This document shows positions 15,810 to 23,720 of a stretch of DNA of 64,000 nucleotides, piece by piece; the first letter of the stretch is position 1; each line of letters begins with the position of its first letter. The notes under the pieces are model-generated. The model saw only the letters and a program-made list of their open reading frames with translations. It did not search any database and was not told the DNA's origin. The position numbers were made by a program, and so were the translations under genes. This DNA comes from Pollutimonas subterranea. Lineage in GTDB: Bacteria; Pseudomonadota; Gammaproteobacteria; Burkholderiales; Burkholderiaceae_B. The stretch lies in assembly GCF_002849655.1 (NCBI RefSeq), contig NZ_PDNW01000009.1, positions 1 through 64,000 of the forward strand. Direction: 5' to 3'.

Positions 15810-15837
15810 ATTATACAAGTGTTTGTATAAAATGCAA
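15810..15837 (-). promoter_or_regulatory. Toxin-antitoxin promoter with embedded operator
   Basis: On the minus strand TTGCAT (15837-15832) and a consensus TATAAT (15815-15810) are 16 bp apart. The spacer and -10 overlap a perfect inverted repeat, TTATACAA-GTGT-TTGTATAA (15811-15830). The expected transcription start falls at or next to the A of the toxin ATG (15803). A repressor on the palindrome would block RNA polymerase directly. Confidence 0.75.
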
Positions 15838-15984
15838 CGTCTGACACTAGGCAGGTGGCGGGCCAGTGAGCCGCCCCTCCCGGGGCAATATTCCATGTCC
15901 TAGCCCCAGCTAACACAGTTGCTTGCCGTTTATGATGACCAGTGTATCGGCCATCCTTGCCGCAGCACCATTGCTAGCCAGCAC

Positions 15985-16932
15985 CTATGGCAACTTCCCA
16001 GCCCGTTCCTTGGCATCCAGCAACGCCATCAGCAACGCATCCCGCTTTTGAATCAAAGCGGCTTCATCGTGTTCCTTGAGCTCGTCCCTCACGCCTTGCG
16101 AAATTTTCTTCTTTGTTTCGGTAGTCAGCGGGGCATGGCCCAGGTCGGCCCACCAGTCCTCAATGGGCGGCCCCAAATGTTCGAGCAAGTGTTCAATACC
16201 GCCTACGCCACCCGAAAAATGCAGGTTCATGAACGGACCCAGCAATGCCCACCGCAAGCCCGGCCCCTGCGATATTGCGGTGTCCAGATCCGCCACCGAG
16301 ACCACGCCTTGGTCGACCAGATAACACGCTTCCTTCCATAATGCCGCTTGCAGGCGATTGGCCACGTGGCCTTTCACTTCTACCCGGATATGAATCGGCT
16401 TTTTGCCGATAGCGTGATAAAACGCCATGGTGCGCTGTACGGTCTCGTCGGAAGTATGCTCACCCCCGACTACCTCCACCAATGGAATCAGGTGCGGTGG
16501 ATTAAACGGATGCCCCAGTACGATACGTTCAGGATGCAAAGCGCCTTGCTGCATCTGGCTGACCAACAAGCCTGACGAGCTCGATGCAATCAGCGTGTTG
16601 GCGCTGGTCGCCGCTTCTATCTTGGCAATAATGGCATGCTTGACATCCAGCCGCTCGGGACCGTTTTCCTGAATGAATTGCGCGTCGCGCACCGCGTCGC
16701 CGATGTCTGTGCAGAAACGCAGCTTGTCGAGCGATGCTTCGTTACTTAGACCCGGCTGCAAGGCGGGCCAGAATGATCGCACCAGCCGGTGAAGCTCAGC
16801 CTCGGCATTTTCGCCGGGATCCGTGGCAGTCACAGACAGGCCTCGCGCCAGGAAGTATGCCGCCCAGCTGGCGCCGATAACGCCGCAGCCGACAACCGCG
16901 ACGTGATCAATTCGTAATTCGTTTCCGCTCAT
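15985..16932 (-). CDS. 3-hydroxyacyl-CoA dehydrogenase family, L-carnitine dehydrogenase-like
   Basis: 315 aa. N-terminal Rossmann motif VAVVGCGVIGASWAAYFLARG, a catalytic-region His in VLGHPFNPPHLIPLVEVVGG, then KGHVANRLQAALWKEA and a helical C-terminal domain. This arrangement matches the L-carnitine (3-hydroxy-4-trimethylaminobutyrate) dehydrogenases within the family. The gene is divergent from a solute receptor and a beta-keto acid cleavage enzyme, a grouping known from carnitine degradation, so the product would be the 3-keto acid that the cleavage enzyme uses. Confidence 0.8.
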   Translation of the reverse strand: MSGNELRIDHVAVVGCGVIGASWAAYFLARGLSVTATDPGENAEAELHRLVRSFWPALQPGLSNEASLDKLRFCTDIGDAVRDAQFIQENGPERLDVKHAIIAKIEAATSANTLIASSSSGLLVSQMQQGALHPERIVLGHPFNPPHLIPLVEVVGGEHTSDETVQRTMAFYHAIGKKPIHIRVEVKGHVANRLQAALWKEACYLVDQGVVSVADLDTAISQGPGLRWALLGPFMNLHFSGGVGGIEHLLEHLGPPIEDWWADLGHAPLTTETKKKISQGVRDELKEHDEAALIQKRDALLMALLDAKERAGKLP

Positions 16933-17123
16933 TAGTTTCTCCTTTCTGCGATGGATGGGGTTAACCCGAGAGCACGGTATTTACCCTTGACGGCACCATC
17001 GATTCTTTCTATTGTTAAACGCAAAGGCAGGCAGCCAGCCCGCGCGTCGACTCATGTCGCGTACGCTACCACGCATTACCTCAACACCAAAAATACAGGC
17101 TTTTCAGCCACGGAGACGGATTC

Positions 17124-18338
17124 ATGAAACACCCCTTTTTATGGGCAACGGTAGTCGGCGCGCTTGCCGCAATGGGCAGCAGCGCCTCTGCAAACACAAT
17201 CTCCGACGATACTATACGCATTGGGTTCATCACTGATATGTCGGGCGTATACGCCGACTACGATGGCCCGGGTGGGGCCGAAGCCATACGGCTTGCCATC
17301 GCCGATGCCGGTGGCGCCATCGACGGCAAGAAAATTGAGTTTTTCGTGGCAGATCACCAGAACAAGGCCGATATTGCGTCGGCCAAAGCGCGCGAATGGT
17401 TCGATAGCGGAAAACTGGATGTCCTTCTGGGGGGCACGAACTCCGCGGCCAGTCTGGCCATGTCGGCAGTAGCCGCCGAAAAGAACAAGTTGTTCATTTC
17501 CACCGGCGCGGGCTCATCGGCATTGGTCAACGAACATTGCTCACCGTTCACCATTCAATATACCTATTCCACCAGCGCACTGGCTGCCGGCACCGGCGCC
17601 GCAGTGGTCAAGAATGGCGGGAAGAAATGGTTCTTCATTACTACCGACTATACGTTTGGTCACGCCCTGGAAAAAGAGACGTCCGAAGTCGTCAAGAAAG
17701 CCGGGGGCGAAGTCGCCGGCACGGTACGCGTGCCCTTGGGCGCCGCCGACTTTTCGTCGTTTATTCTGCAAGCGCAGTCGTCGGGCGCAAAAATACTTGG
17801 CCTGGCCAACGCCGGCGGCGATTTTGTCAACGCCGTCAAGACTGCCGCCGATTTTGGCTTGAATAAAACCATGAATATGGTGGGCTTGACCGTATTCATG
17901 CTGGACATCCATACGTTGGGTCTCGCGGCAACGCAGGGCATGTATTTTACGTCGCCGTGGTACTGGAACCAGTCGGAGGAAGCCAGTAAGTGGTCGGCCC
18001 GCATGGAAGAGAAAATCAAGCGCAAACCTTCATACATCCAGGCCAGCGACTATTCCGCCGTGCAGGCGTACCTGAAAGGCGTGGCTGAAACCAAGACCGA
18101 TGATGGCGCCACCATCATGAAATGGTTCAAGGCCAACCCCGTTAACGATTTCTTCGTTAAAAACGGTGTGGTGCGCGAAGATGGCCGCATGATGAACGCC
18201 ATGACGCTGCTGCAAGTGAAGACCCCCGCGGAAAGCTCGGGTCCCTGGGATTATCACAAGACTATCGACACGCTGGCGCCGGAAGCACTCTACGGGTCGC
18301 TGTCCGAATCGACGTGCAAGTTTGTCGCCAAAAGCTGA
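17124..18338 (+). CDS. Periplasmic branched-chain-type ABC solute receptor
   Basis: 404-aa type I periplasmic binding protein (LivJ/LivK superfamily). The signal peptide ends near SSASA (~residue 23). The first lobe starts [21 protein letters not shown], the usual ligand pocket. A good GGAG site precedes the ATG. No permease or ATPase genes are adjacent, so it must work with components encoded elsewhere. Its neighbours suggest uptake of a carnitine-like quaternary amine or a related hydroxy acid. Confidence 0.85.
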   Translation: MKHPFLWATVVGALAAMGSSASANTISDDTIRIGFITDMSGVYADYDGPGGAEAIRLAIADAGGAIDGKKIEFFVADHQNKADIASAKAREWFDSGKLDVLLGGTNSAASLAMSAVAAEKNKLFISTGAGSSALVNEHCSPFTIQYTYSTSALAAGTGAAVVKNGGKKWFFITTDYTFGHALEKETSEVVKKAGGEVAGTVRVPLGAADFSSFILQAQSSGAKILGLANAGGDFVNAVKTAADFGLNKTMNMVGLTVFMLDIHTLGLAATQGMYFTSPWYWNQSEEASKWSARMEEKIKRKPSYIQASDYSAVQAYLKGVAETKTDDGATIMKWFKANPVNDFFVKNGVVREDGRMMNAMTLLQVKTPAESSGPWDYHKTIDTLAPEALYGSLSESTCKFVAKS

Positions 18339-18373
18339 TTCAACTGATTCTTTTAATTTTGCAGCCAACCAAC

Positions 18374-19288
18374 ATGACCAAGAAAAAAATCATCGTAACC
18401 ATCGCTCCTACCGGCGGCATGGCGTTTAAAAGCCAGAATCCGCATCTTCCGACCCAGCCCGGCGAAATTGCGCAAGATACCTACGATTGCTATAACGCTG
18501 GTGCCAGTGTGGTGGCGGTGCATGCCCGTAATCCGGATGACGGCGCCACGTGCAATGCCAGCATTTATCATGACATCAATACCCGTATACGCGCCAAATG
18601 CGACATCGTCATCAACAACTCGACCGGCGGTGGCGTGCATGGCGAAATGATCGGGCAGGCAGCCAACGGCTACTGGGAAATCCTGTGGGAAGAGCGCATC
18701 AAAGGCATGGATGCTGGCGCCGAGATGTGCACGCTGGATGCCACAACCATTATCGCGAGCTTCGATAATAAAGAAATCCTGATGAACACGTCACCTTCCC
18801 GGTCTCGGGAACTGGCTCAGGAAATGAAGAAACGCGGCATCAAACCGGAATGGGAGGTTTTCAGCCCCACCCATATTCTTCAGGATACCGCCACGCTGAT
18901 CGCCGACGGCCTGGACGATGAACCCTATTACATCAACCTGGTCATGGGCGTGCACCGCGGCTTTCAGAACGCCATGCCTTATACCCCTGAAATACTGCAG
19001 TCCATGGTCAACCTATTGCCTAAAGGTAGCATTTTCGGTGTCAGCGGTATTGGCTCGGCACAGTTACCGTGCGCCATGAATTCCTTGTTGCTTGGTGGGC
19101 ACGTTAGGGTAGGGCTGGAAGATAACTTGTACTACTCTCAAGGCGAGCTGGCCACCAACGTTCAACTTACTGAACGGGTTGTGCGCTTGATTCGCGATAT
19201 GGGCTATGAACCGGCAACGCCAAAGGAAGCCCGCGAAATGATGGGTCTGCCACGAAATGGTCCAGTACGACCGGAGTTTTCGGTATAG
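18374..19288 (+). CDS. Beta-keto acid cleavage enzyme (BKACE family)
   Basis: 304 aa. BKACEs condense a beta-keto acid with acetyl-CoA, giving acetoacetate and a new acyl-CoA. Signatures: TIAPTGGM at the start, [23 protein letters not shown], and [10 protein letters not shown]. The family normally has an HxH zinc pair where this protein reads AVH, so one zinc ligand seems to be Ala. The ATG at 18374 is chosen because homology starts there; the frame is open to 18314 inside the receptor gene. With a carnitine-type dehydrogenase nearby, 3-dehydrocarnitine is a plausible substrate. Confidence 0.85.
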   Translation: MTKKKIIVTIAPTGGMAFKSQNPHLPTQPGEIAQDTYDCYNAGASVVAVHARNPDDGATCNASIYHDINTRIRAKCDIVINNSTGGGVHGEMIGQAANGYWEILWEERIKGMDAGAEMCTLDATTIIASFDNKEILMNTSPSRSRELAQEMKKRGIKPEWEVFSPTHILQDTATLIADGLDDEPYYINLVMGVHRGFQNAMPYTPEILQSMVNLLPKGSIFGVSGIGSAQLPCAMNSLLLGGHVRVGLEDNLYYSQGELATNVQLTERVVRLIRDMGYEPATPKEAREMMGLPRNGPVRPEFSV

Positions 19289-19618
19289 AGAACGGCAAGC
19301 TTACGGTTCGGGATTTCGTACACGCAGTTACGCTGACCAATCATCGGCTTCAAGCGGTCCTAGTTCCGGATCTGTCTCCATCTCGGCTGGTCGGCGGCCG
19401 GATGGATTTCTTAAAATTGACGTAACGTACTGATCGCTATCACTTGCATGCACGAACTACAGTCCCAATATGGGACTGTAGCAAGCAGTGCCATGTTGGT
19501 GGTGGTCGGTCTGCTTGACCACTGACCTGGGCATCTTTGAATCAGTCAGAATAATGACGGCTCATCATCAATATGATGTACCATTATTAAGCAGCCTAAT
19601 TTCCGTACGGAGAGTCTT
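19289..19618. other. Intergenic region with hairpin before the second RES locus
   Basis: 330 bp without a supported gene. It holds the perfect hairpin at 19457-19481 listed separately. Closer to the Xre-type antitoxin there is an AT-rich segment with a small CATCA/TGATG inverted pair (~19564-19577), probably the promoter-operator of that operon. Confidence 0.5.
19457..19481. repeat. Perfect 10-bp-arm hairpin
   Basis: CTACAGTCCC (19457-19466) and GGGACTGTAG (19472-19481) around AATAT. There is no T-tract on either side, so it is not a canonical terminator. It could be an operator or an RNA hairpin 170 bp after the BKACE stop. Confidence 0.45.
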
Positions 19619-20059
19619 ATGACGACTCAAACAACGCAGCAAAATGACAATGCTTTCAAAAACATTGCTGTTCCAGCCAAGGCATTCACTGATCAGGCGG
19701 TCTACATCCAGACCGTCCGTGAAGGAATCTCCGGTAGGGTTGTAAAGCAAGCCATTGAGGCGCTGGGCGGTAATCGAGAATTGTTCATCCGATTGCTGAA
19801 CACGACATCGGCCAATCTGAACCGCTACTATCACAAGAAAGTATTAAACCGTAGCGATAGTGAAGAGGTTTTGGATACGCTACGGGTCTACAGATATGCA
19901 TTGCGAATTTTCGGAGACGAGAACCTTGCGCGGGAATGGTTGGCCACACCTATACCTGCGCTGGCCGGTGTCCCCCCGTTGGATCTTTTTGACACCTTTG
20001 AAGGACGCACTCTGGTCCGGACGGCCCTGCGCAAACTGGAGCACGGAGAGTTCAGTTGA
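19619..20059 (+). CDS. Xre/MbcA/ParS-family antitoxin (DUF2384)
   Basis: 146 aa. The N-terminal HTH-like region is followed by the toxin-binding domain with YRYALRIFGDENLAREWLATPIPALAGVPPLDLF and the tail VRTALRKLEHGEFS, which inserts into the RES active site in known complexes. Ribosome site GGAG. Its stop overlaps the RES toxin start (TGATG), as usual for this module. Confidence 0.9.
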   Translation: MTTQTTQQNDNAFKNIAVPAKAFTDQAVYIQTVREGISGRVVKQAIEALGGNRELFIRLLNTTSANLNRYYHKKVLNRSDSEEVLDTLRVYRYALRIFGDENLAREWLATPIPALAGVPPLDLFDTFEGRTLVRTALRKLEHGEFS

Positions 20060-20535
20060 TGCAGTTGTTTCGGATATGTCCTGAGCAATATATAGAAAAC
20101 TATTCAGGACTGGGTGCCAGCTATCGAGATGGCGCCCGCTGGAACAAAGCAGGCATTCCTGTGCTTTATTTTGCGTTGACCCCCGCAGTAGCGCTGCTGG
20201 AAATGGGAAACTACCTGCCGTCTCCACGGCTGGTACCAAAAAGCTATCGTCTGGGTATTTACGAACTGCCTGATTCTGCTTTATGCGAAAGCTTGGACAG
20301 GGATCAATTACCCGATGATTGGCCGCAATATCCGTATCCAGAATCGACTCAGTCAATCGGAACCGAATGGTTGAAAAAATGCGGTGCCCTGGTATTACGA
20401 GTGCCCAGTGCGGCGGTTCCCGCTGGGCTGGAGCAAATCGCTGTGGTTAACCCCCGTCATCCGGATTGCCGACAATTAACGCTGGTAGATATCAAAACTG
20501 ATTTATACAACAAACGTATTTTCCAGGGAACTTGA
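20059..20535 (+). CDS. RES-domain NAD+ phosphorylase/hydrolase toxin
   Basis: 158 aa, normal size for the compact RES toxins (ParT/MbcT type). Signatures: LFRICPEQYIENYSGLGASYRDGARWNKAGIPVLYFALTPAVALLE, with the conserved Arg, Tyr and Glu of the NAD pocket. The ATG at 20059 overlaps the antitoxin stop. Toxins of this family deplete cellular NAD+. Both genes look intact. Confidence 0.9.
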   Translation: MQLFRICPEQYIENYSGLGASYRDGARWNKAGIPVLYFALTPAVALLEMGNYLPSPRLVPKSYRLGIYELPDSALCESLDRDQLPDDWPQYPYPESTQSIGTEWLKKCGALVLRVPSAAVPAGLEQIAVVNPRHPDCRQLTLVDIKTDLYNKRIFQGT

Positions 20536-20670
20536 GCGTAAGTCCTAGCGCATCGTAAGCGAACTCACTTGCACTAGGCTGCTGCGGCTAACTTCGGTTA
20601 TAGCCGTTCGCTCGCTGGCTCGCTGGGAGCGCTTGTTTAATGGCCGTTATGCTAACCTAAACTAACCGAA

Positions 20671-20684
20671 CTAAGTTTACTTAG
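20671..20684. promoter_or_regulatory. Palindrome upstream of Phd antitoxin
   Basis: CTAAGT-TT-ACTTAG is a perfect inverted repeat six bases before the phd-like ATG, preceded by further CTAA motifs at ~20652-20665. Phd antitoxins bind such sites to repress their own operon. It overlaps the ribosome-binding region. Confidence 0.45.
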
Positions 20685-20690
20685 CCTGCT

Positions 20691-20936
20691 ATGCAAATTA
20701 TTAATATCCACGAAGGGAAGACCCATTTATCACGCCTAATAGAACAGGCCGTAAAGGGCGAGCCCTTCATTATCGCCAAGGCAGGAAATCCATTGGTCAA
20801 GGTAACCCGGCTTGATGCGCCGGCGACCGGGCAGAGGCGCAGGCTTGGTTTTATGACGGGGCAAATTTCGGTTCCTGACGACTTTGATCGCATGGGCGAT
20901 CCGGAAATTGAATTGCTCTTCGGCGGCAAGGAATGA
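20691..20936 (+). CDS. Phd/YefM-family antitoxin
   Basis: 81 aa. The N-terminal DNA-binding half (QIINIHEGKTHLSRLIEQAVKGEPFIIAKAGNPLVKVTRLD) is classic Phd. The C-terminal GFMTGQISVPDDFDRMGDPEIELLFGG is the toxin-binding tail seen in antitoxins of PIN-domain partners. Its stop overlaps the toxin start by 4 bp. The toxin gene is damaged, so this is now an antitoxin without a working partner. Confidence 0.88.
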   Translation: MQIINIHEGKTHLSRLIEQAVKGEPFIIAKAGNPLVKVTRLDAPATGQRRRLGFMTGQISVPDDFDRMGDPEIELLFGGKE

Positions 20937-21225
20937 AGTTTTTACTGGACACCCACGTGCTGCTTTGGGCGGCCGGTTCACCTGACAAGTTGTCGCAAGC
21001 TGCACGGACATTGCTGGAAGACCCGCAAAACGAACTGCTTTTCAGTGCTGCAAGTCTTTGGGAAATCGCAATCAAATGCGGTCTGGGCCGCGCCGATTTC
21101 CAGGTGGACGCAAGAGTGTTACGGCGCGGGCTGTTGGATAACGGTTATCAGGAATTGAGGGGATCACCTTGCTCACAGTAGACGGGGTGGTCGCCCAATA
21201 CCCAGGGCCGATGCGACAGGTGTAG
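20933..21225 (+). pseudogene. PIN-domain (VapC-type) toxin, internally deleted
   Basis: From the ATG the frame reads KFLLDTHVLLWAAGSPDKLS with the first catalytic Asp, then WEIAIKCGLGR, and runs to NGYQEL. It then shifts frame and would stop at 21181. In another frame the tail continues IEGITLLTVDGVVAQYPGP and ends MRQV at 21225, the normal VapC end. About 30-35 residues in between, including the conserved DPFDRLL block with a catalytic Asp, are missing. The toxin should be inactive. Confidence 0.8.
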
Positions 21226-21375
21226 AGCGAGACCTGCCCTCTACCCAGCGTAAACCCTAGCGCATCATATTTGTTCTTGACGGCATTCACGTTTCTTCCT
21301 ATCGTGAAAACGGTAGCAGCCCAGTTTCACACCCCGGCACATCAATGAAAACGGTAATGAGGATACACACACGTC

Positions 21376-21777
21376 ATGACTGAACTCGTAACAGAAATCC
21401 AAGACGGCATAAAACCTTTGCTGACCCCTTATCTCGATAAGCTGGTCAATCACAAATTCGATGTCCAACCCGATGAGCTTGAAGTGAAGTGCCAGCAAGA
21501 CGACAGCGAGCTTACCTGGGCTACGCTGTTGCGGCTAACGATTAGCCCCGAAGGCAAGCAGGTGCAGATAAGCTGCATTAGCACGCCGGGCATCATGAAG
21601 GGGCAGGGCCTGGGGAAGAAGTTGATCCGTGCCATCTATATTCCAGCCAAGGCACATGGCTACGAGGTCTTTGTCACCGACATGACGCCCGGCTTCTACG
21701 AACGCCTGCTGCGCAGGGGCGCGCGCTCTTGCAACGATGAAATGGTCCAGATCAACGACGATACTGTCCTGGCATGA
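21376..21777 (+). CDS. GNAT-like putative N-acetyltransferase
   Basis: 133 aa. The central GIMKGQGLGKKLIRAIYIPAKAHGYEVFVTDM resembles acetyltransferase motif A (Q/R-x-x-G-x-G/A, here QGLGKK) followed by a beta strand. FYERLLRRGA resembles the FYE(K)xGF end of GNAT domains. The first ~35 residues are not recognised. It abuts the following membrane protein gene (stop TGA then ATG), suggesting co-transcription. The substrate is unknown. Confidence 0.55.
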   Translation: MTELVTEIQDGIKPLLTPYLDKLVNHKFDVQPDELEVKCQQDDSELTWATLLRLTISPEGKQVQISCISTPGIMKGQGLGKKLIRAIYIPAKAHGYEVFVTDMTPGFYERLLRRGARSCNDEMVQINDDTVLA

Positions 21778-23061
21778 ATGGATAAGGAAGCAGATTTAAG
21801 GAAAGCGAAGCGGCGTGCCCTTGCATGGCTGATGGTGGCCGCTGTCTTGTTTGTAGCAATGCTTCTTGCGCCGCATAACGTCTGGACACTGGGCATCAAG
21901 GCGATGGCCGAAGCGGCAATGGTCGGCGCCTTGGCCGACTGGTTTGCGGTTGCCGCGCTTTTCAGGCGGATTCCCATTCCGTTCATCTCCCGACACACGG
22001 CCATCATCCCGCGTAACAAGGATCGAATAGGTGATAACCTTGCCGCTTTCGTCCAGGAAAAGTTCCTGGACGCGTCCTCCATTGTGAGCCTGATTCGCAA
22101 GCATAATCCTGCGCAATTGATTGCAGACTGGTTGACGGCGCCTGCGAATACGCAAAGGCTTAGCGTACATGTCGCAAGCTTGTTGCGCACCGTCCTGGAC
22201 TTTATCGACGATGTGCGAATCCAGATTTTCATGAAAGATGCCATCCACGCGGCAATAGACAAGATCGATTTATCTCAATCGGCGGGGACTATATTGGATG
22301 GGCTGACCAAGGATGGCCGTCACCAGGAGCTTCTGGACCAGAGCATTGCGCAATTGACGACGCTTCTGAACAAGCCGGCGACACGTGACTTTATCTGCCA
22401 GCAGATCATCCAGTGGATCAAGCGCGAACATCCCCGCAAAGAGAAACTGCTGCCTACCGCTTGGCTGGGCGAACACGGGGCCGAGCTGATCTCCGAGACC
22501 GTGAATGCCGTGCTTGACGACATCGTGAACGATGACAAGCACGCGTTGCGCAAGGAGTTCGACGATTATGTGTATAAATTGATCGAACGACTCAAGCACG
22601 ACCCGGATACCGCGCGCAAGGCCGAAGAGATCAAGCTGTACCTGAAGAACGATGTCGCGCTTAACACCTACATCAATCAACTGTGGGGTGGTTTAAGAAC
22701 CTGGCTCAAGGCAGACCTCGATCGCCCCGATTCTGTGCTGCATGCCAAGGTGGCGGCATCCGGTCGATGGATAGGACTGGCCGTGGCGCAGGACCAGAAC
22801 CTTCGTGATTCGCTGAACGCGCATATGGAATATGCCGCGCAACGCATGGCGCCCGACTTTGCTAAGTTTCTGACGCGACACATCAGCGATACGGTGAGAG
22901 GCTGGGATACCGAAGAAATGTCGCGCCAGATCGAACTGAATATTGGCAAGGACTTGCAATACATTCGCATCAACGGCACGTTTGTGGGCGGATGCGTCGG
23001 ACTGATCCTGTACCTGCTTTCCATGCTGCCGGGTTTGTGGAGTGCGACCCCGGCAGGCTGA
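21778..23061 (+). CDS. DUF445 (YjiN-type) membrane protein
   Basis: 427 aa. Two N-terminal membrane segments (~16-32 and, more weakly, ~36-60) with the family signature AEAAMVGALADWFAVAALFRRIPIPFISRHTAIIPRNKDRIG. A long helical cytoplasmic or periplasmic middle part follows, and a C-terminal membrane segment (GTFVGGCVGLILYLLSML). The family is widespread in proteobacteria with no established role. It starts right at the stop of the GNAT-like gene. Confidence 0.85.
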   Translation: MDKEADLRKAKRRALAWLMVAAVLFVAMLLAPHNVWTLGIKAMAEAAMVGALADWFAVAALFRRIPIPFISRHTAIIPRNKDRIGDNLAAFVQEKFLDASSIVSLIRKHNPAQLIADWLTAPANTQRLSVHVASLLRTVLDFIDDVRIQIFMKDAIHAAIDKIDLSQSAGTILDGLTKDGRHQELLDQSIAQLTTLLNKPATRDFICQQIIQWIKREHPRKEKLLPTAWLGEHGAELISETVNAVLDDIVNDDKHALRKEFDDYVYKLIERLKHDPDTARKAEEIKLYLKNDVALNTYINQLWGGLRTWLKADLDRPDSVLHAKVAASGRWIGLAVAQDQNLRDSLNAHMEYAAQRMAPDFAKFLTRHISDTVRGWDTEEMSRQIELNIGKDLQYIRINGTFVGGCVGLILYLLSMLPGLWSATPAG

Positions 23062-23080
23062 CTGGTGCTCAAGCGCTTCT

Positions 23081-23494
23081 CTACGACATTGATTCGATGG
23101 CAGGATAAAACTCGCTGTTTTCCTTCTGCATGCGAGAAAAAAGAGTCTTCAGAACGGTATTGGCTTCAGTGCGAAACTGTTCGGCTTGTGCCGCGATGGT
23201 TGCGGGCGAGCTCCACTGTCGCGAGAAAGCGATATAGCCGGACGCGATGCCCTTCATGTCTTCCTGGTAGGCTTTGCCCATTTCTGATAGTTGCGGATTG
23301 CTTCCATTCTGAAGGGCGGGGTATAAGATGCGGTCTTCAATGGCCAAGTGCAATTTGACGACGGTGCTGAGCGAGACGATGGCGTGCGCAATCTCGTGAG
23401 CGTGTTCTTTCACGCCCGCGTGTGCAAATTTGCGTAGCGTAGCGATGCCGTCAAGGATTTCTACGTGCTGATGTTTGAAGCGATCGATGTCCAT
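23081..23494 (-). CDS. Hemerythrin-domain protein
   Basis: 137-aa four-helix HHE protein. The di-iron ligands lie in FKHQHVEI (N-terminal His), LHLAIEDRILYP (His-x3-Glu) and the final EFYPAI. Single-domain bacterial hemerythrins bind O2 or NO, or assist repair of iron-sulfur centres. The gene reads away from a 53-bp inverted repeat with an NsrR-like core, which points to nitric-oxide control. It is convergent with the DUF445 gene, 19 bp apart. Confidence 0.82.
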   Translation of the reverse strand: MDIDRFKHQHVEILDGIATLRKFAHAGVKEHAHEIAHAIVSLSTVVKLHLAIEDRILYPALQNGSNPQLSEMGKAYQEDMKGIASGYIAFSRQWSSPATIAAQAEQFRTEANTVLKTLFSRMQKENSEFYPAIESMS

Positions 23495-23518
23495 GGTGAT
23501 TTCCGGTCGTGATTAATA

Positions 23519-23571
23519 GTTTGCATTCGTTATAAGATACATATTATATATATCTTATAACGAATGCAAAC
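23519..23571. promoter_or_regulatory. 21-bp-arm perfect inverted repeat with NsrR-like core
   Basis: Arms 23519-23539 and 23551-23571 are perfect complements around an 11-bp AT-only centre apart from one C. The central 23 bp (23534-23556) begin AAGATACAT and end ATATATCTT, close to the NsrR consensus AAGATGCATTT-N-AAATGCATCTT. The repeat lies 24 bp upstream of the hemerythrin ATG, in the divergent region before the chemoreceptor gene. Confidence 0.6.
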
Positions 23572-23720
23572 GAGTAGTAACACAATTGCTTACGTCTAAT
23601 TAAGCCATGGAATATCGTCAGTTCGTCTCTTTCCTTGTCAACGCCTCCGCCTACACTGTTCATCGGGGAAATTCCCAACGAACGCATATTGGTAGTTCTA
23701 TCAAAAACCTGGAGAGTTTC

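Noticed and set aside
20540-21265. CCTAGCGCATC occurring near 20544 and 21254 as a possible flanking repeat of the phd-vapC locus
   Set aside because: An 11-bp match without further flanking similarity is too short to support a target duplication or attachment site.
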